Positions 8,191-9,348 of a stretch of 9,348 nucleotides of DNA are shown here, in pieces. A program made the position numbers and the translations under genes. The stretch is from contig JAGMDB010000040.1 of assembly GCA_023128875.1 (NCBI GenBank), forward strand, positions 1-9,348, written 5' to 3'. Under the pieces are notes generated by a model that saw only the letters and a list, made by a program, of their open reading frames with translations, was not told the origin of the DNA and did no database searches. Position 1 is the first letter of the stretch; each line of letters opens with the position of its first letter. The DNA comes from Dehalococcoidia bacterium. GTDB lineage: Bacteria; Chloroflexota; Dehalococcoidia; GIF9; AB-539-J10.

Positions 8191-8196
8191 TTATCT

Positions 8197-8204
8197 ACCT
8201 CCTT
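8197..8204 (-). promoter_or_regulatory. Ribosome binding site of acsD, fixing the start at ACG
   Basis: AAGGAGGT overlaps the acsE stop codon and ends seven bases before the ACG at 8188-8190. This is the best anti-16S match near acsD and has ideal spacing for a start there; it cannot serve the TTG about 100 bases downstream. It is the main reason to place the start upstream. Confidence 0.8.
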
Positions 8205-9087
8205 AGTCAAGCCAAGCGTCGGAATATAGAACCTCGCCGGTAAGGACCCTGGCTGTCTTCACATAGTCAATTTCCTTTTGAGAGAGAGACGAAAGGTCTA
8301 TCACCTCTCCATCCATAACCTTATAGATAAGGCTGACCACATCCGGCATCTTGCCTTGAATCAAACTCATAATTTCCTTATCTAGAGGGTCAGCGATTGC
8401 AGAATAGAGCCCGTACCTCTGTAGCATTACCAGGTAGGTGCGATTGAGTAGTGGGCGAAGCTCATTTGGTGCCCCGTTAGATATATTTGAGAGTCCCACT
8501 GTTGATTTAATCCCCGGTAAAACCTCGGCGATGATTTTGATGAATTCCAGAGAGGCTTGAGCAAAGCGCTGCCCCTCACCAGCAGTGCTTACAGGCAGAA
8601 CTATGGGGTCAACCCACATGTCCTCACTGGGAATTCCAAGCTTGTTAGCGTGGGCCACTGTGTCCATGATGCTCTCCGTCTTCATTTCCACATCTGGAGG
8701 CATACCCCTGTCATTGATAACTGAAACCACCACATCACAATTATATTTTTTGGCCAGGGGAAGCATCCGTTCTTTCGAGTCCTTCTTACCCGAAGCTGAG
8801 TTGATCAAAGGCCTTTTGTTACAAAGAGGGAGACCTGCTTCCATGGCCACAGGGTTCATAGTATCAAGAGACAAAGGCAAGTCGGTAACTTGTTGAACTG
8901 TGTTTATCACCCATCGTATAGTCTCTTCAGGGTTCTTAGTTAATGGACCAAGGTTCAAGTCAAGATAATCAGCCTCAGCTTGAACTTGACTCTTGGCCAA
9001 ATCCTGGATTGGTTTGGAGTCACGCACTTTTATGGCCTGATTTACTACCCCTGCTATAACGTGTATATTCTCACCGATGATAACCAT
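8203..9087 (-). CDS. acsE: 5-methyltetrahydrofolate:corrinoid/iron-sulfur protein methyltransferase
   Basis: 294 residues, a pterin-binding TIM-barrel protein that transfers the methyl group of methyl-THF to Co(I) of the AcsCD corrinoid protein. Visible motifs are IIGENIH at the N-terminus, LDLNLGP (42-47), SLDTMN with Asp75, PLINSASG with Asn96, VDPIVLP with Asp160, GLSNIS with Asn201 (matching the Asn that hydrogen-bonds the pterin N5 region in Moorella) and LLNRTYLVM. Compared with my memory of the 262-residue Moorella enzyme, it carries about 30 extra residues near 242-275, before a C-terminal segment (TARVLTGEVLYSD) that aligns with the Moorella end. The ATG follows GGGGGA at five bases. 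It is a folate-type, bacterial gene, so the methyl donor is methyl-THF rather than methyl-tetrahydromethanopterin, even though the CODH is archaeal in type. Confidence 0.95.
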   Translation of the reverse strand: MVIIGENIHVIAGVVNQAIKVRDSKPIQDLAKSQVQAEADYLDLNLGPLTKNPEETIRWVINTVQQVTDLPLSLDTMNPVAMEAGLPLCNKRPLINSASGKKDSKERMLPLAKKYNCDVVVSVINDRGMPPDVEMKTESIMDTVAHANKLGIPSEDMWVDPIVLPVSTAGEGQRFAQASLEFIKIIAEVLPGIKSTVGLSNISNGAPNELRPLLNRTYLVMLQRYGLYSAIADPLDKEIMSLIQGKMPDVVSLIYKVMDGEVIDLSSLSQKEIDYVKTARVLTGEVLYSDAWLD

Positions 9088-9148
9088 CCTTTCCCCCAGG
9101 CTTTTGATTTACGAAACCCACTATTTGATTGCAAGAGTATCTTTCGTG

Positions 9149-9348
9149 TCAACTCGCTTCCTTGAACACCAAAGCGCCAACAGGGCAAACTTTAACACAC
9201 TCACCACAGCCCTGGCAATCGGATTCGGCGATAGGTACGTTTCCGAAAGTGGTGACTACTCGCCTAAAGCCACGATAGCCAAAATCAATAACCCCCAAGC
9301 CAAGCTTCTCCTGGCATACCCAAACGCACTTGCCACAAAGTACACACT
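9149..9348 (-). CDS. NuoG-like iron-sulfur protein, C-terminal 2x[4Fe-4S] ferredoxin domain (5' end cut by window)
   Basis: Only the last 65 residues are in the window and the reading frame is open to the edge. The fragment has two cluster motifs: CVLCGKCVWVC (Cys 1, 4, 7, 11 of the fragment) and CQGCGECVKVCP (Cys 44, 47, 50, 54). Between them is a VIDFGYRGFRRVV stretch typical of NuoG, HydA/HymC and formate dehydrogenase N-terminal regions. The protein ends only 11 residues after the last cysteine, so it has no molybdopterin or H-cluster domain: it is a short electron-transfer protein whose missing N-terminus probably holds a [2Fe-2S] domain. It ends 61 bases before acsE, and that gap holds no visible terminator, so it is probably in the operon. 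With NuoE and NuoF at the other end it could complete a soluble diaphorase. A ferredoxin subunit of another enzyme is also possible. Confidence 0.85.
   Translation of the reverse strand, partial: CVLCGKCVWVCQEKLGLGVIDFGYRGFRRVVTTFGNVPIAESDCQGCGECVKVCPVGALVFKEAS

Noticed and set aside
9088..9148. Possible promoter or terminator between the NuoG-like gene and acsE
   Set aside because: The 61-base gap shows no convincing hairpin with a T-run and no clear -35/-10 pair on the minus strand; read-through is the simpler view.

Overview
The window is a bacterial Wood-Ljungdahl (reductive acetyl-CoA) operon. All nine genes found lie on the minus strand, packed head to tail with overlaps or gaps under 100 bases, so transcription runs from high to low coordinates. 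There is no gene-free stretch above 100 bases, and I saw no RNA gene, mobile element, CRISPR array, clear terminator or internal promoter. Both ends cut through genes: a NuoG-like iron-sulfur protein (5' part missing, high end) and a NuoF-like diaphorase subunit (3' part missing, low end).

In transcription order: NuoG-like ferredoxin-domain protein (9149-9348, partial); acsE, methyl-THF:corrinoid methyltransferase (8203-9087); acsD, corrinoid protein small subunit (7258-8190, with an apparent ACG start); cdhA, carbon monoxide dehydrogenase (4961-7270); cdhB, ACDS epsilon subunit (4378-4929); acsB/cdhC, short acetyl-CoA synthase (3151-4374); acsC, corrinoid protein large subunit (1729-3126); nuoE-like (1193-1732); nuoF-like (1-1096, partial).

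Together these would take the methyl group of methyl-tetrahydrofolate (AcsE) onto the cobalamin of AcsCD, reduce CO2 to CO (CdhAB), and join methyl, CO and CoA to acetyl-CoA (AcsB), or run the reverse. The NuoE/NuoF pair and the NuoG-like protein probably exchange electrons between NAD(H) and ferredoxin or a partner reductase; that link is inferred from context.

The complex is a hybrid. CdhA carries the two extra ferredoxin-type clusters of archaeal CODH, CdhB is the archaeal-type epsilon subunit, and the synthase is the short form without the N-terminal CODH-binding region of Moorella AcsB. AcsE and the NuoEF pair are bacterial. Moderate GC, strong AGGAGG ribosome sites and this gene set fit an uncultured anaerobic bacterium; a Chloroflexota (Dehalococcoidia-like) host is my best guess, not proven.

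Two points stand out. The A-cluster of AcsB has serine (TCC) at residue 202, where I expect the third [4Fe-4S] cysteine, with every other ligand intact. The acsD frame has no ATG, GTG or TTG in its conserved N-terminal region, but has an ACG at ideal distance from a perfect ribosome site.
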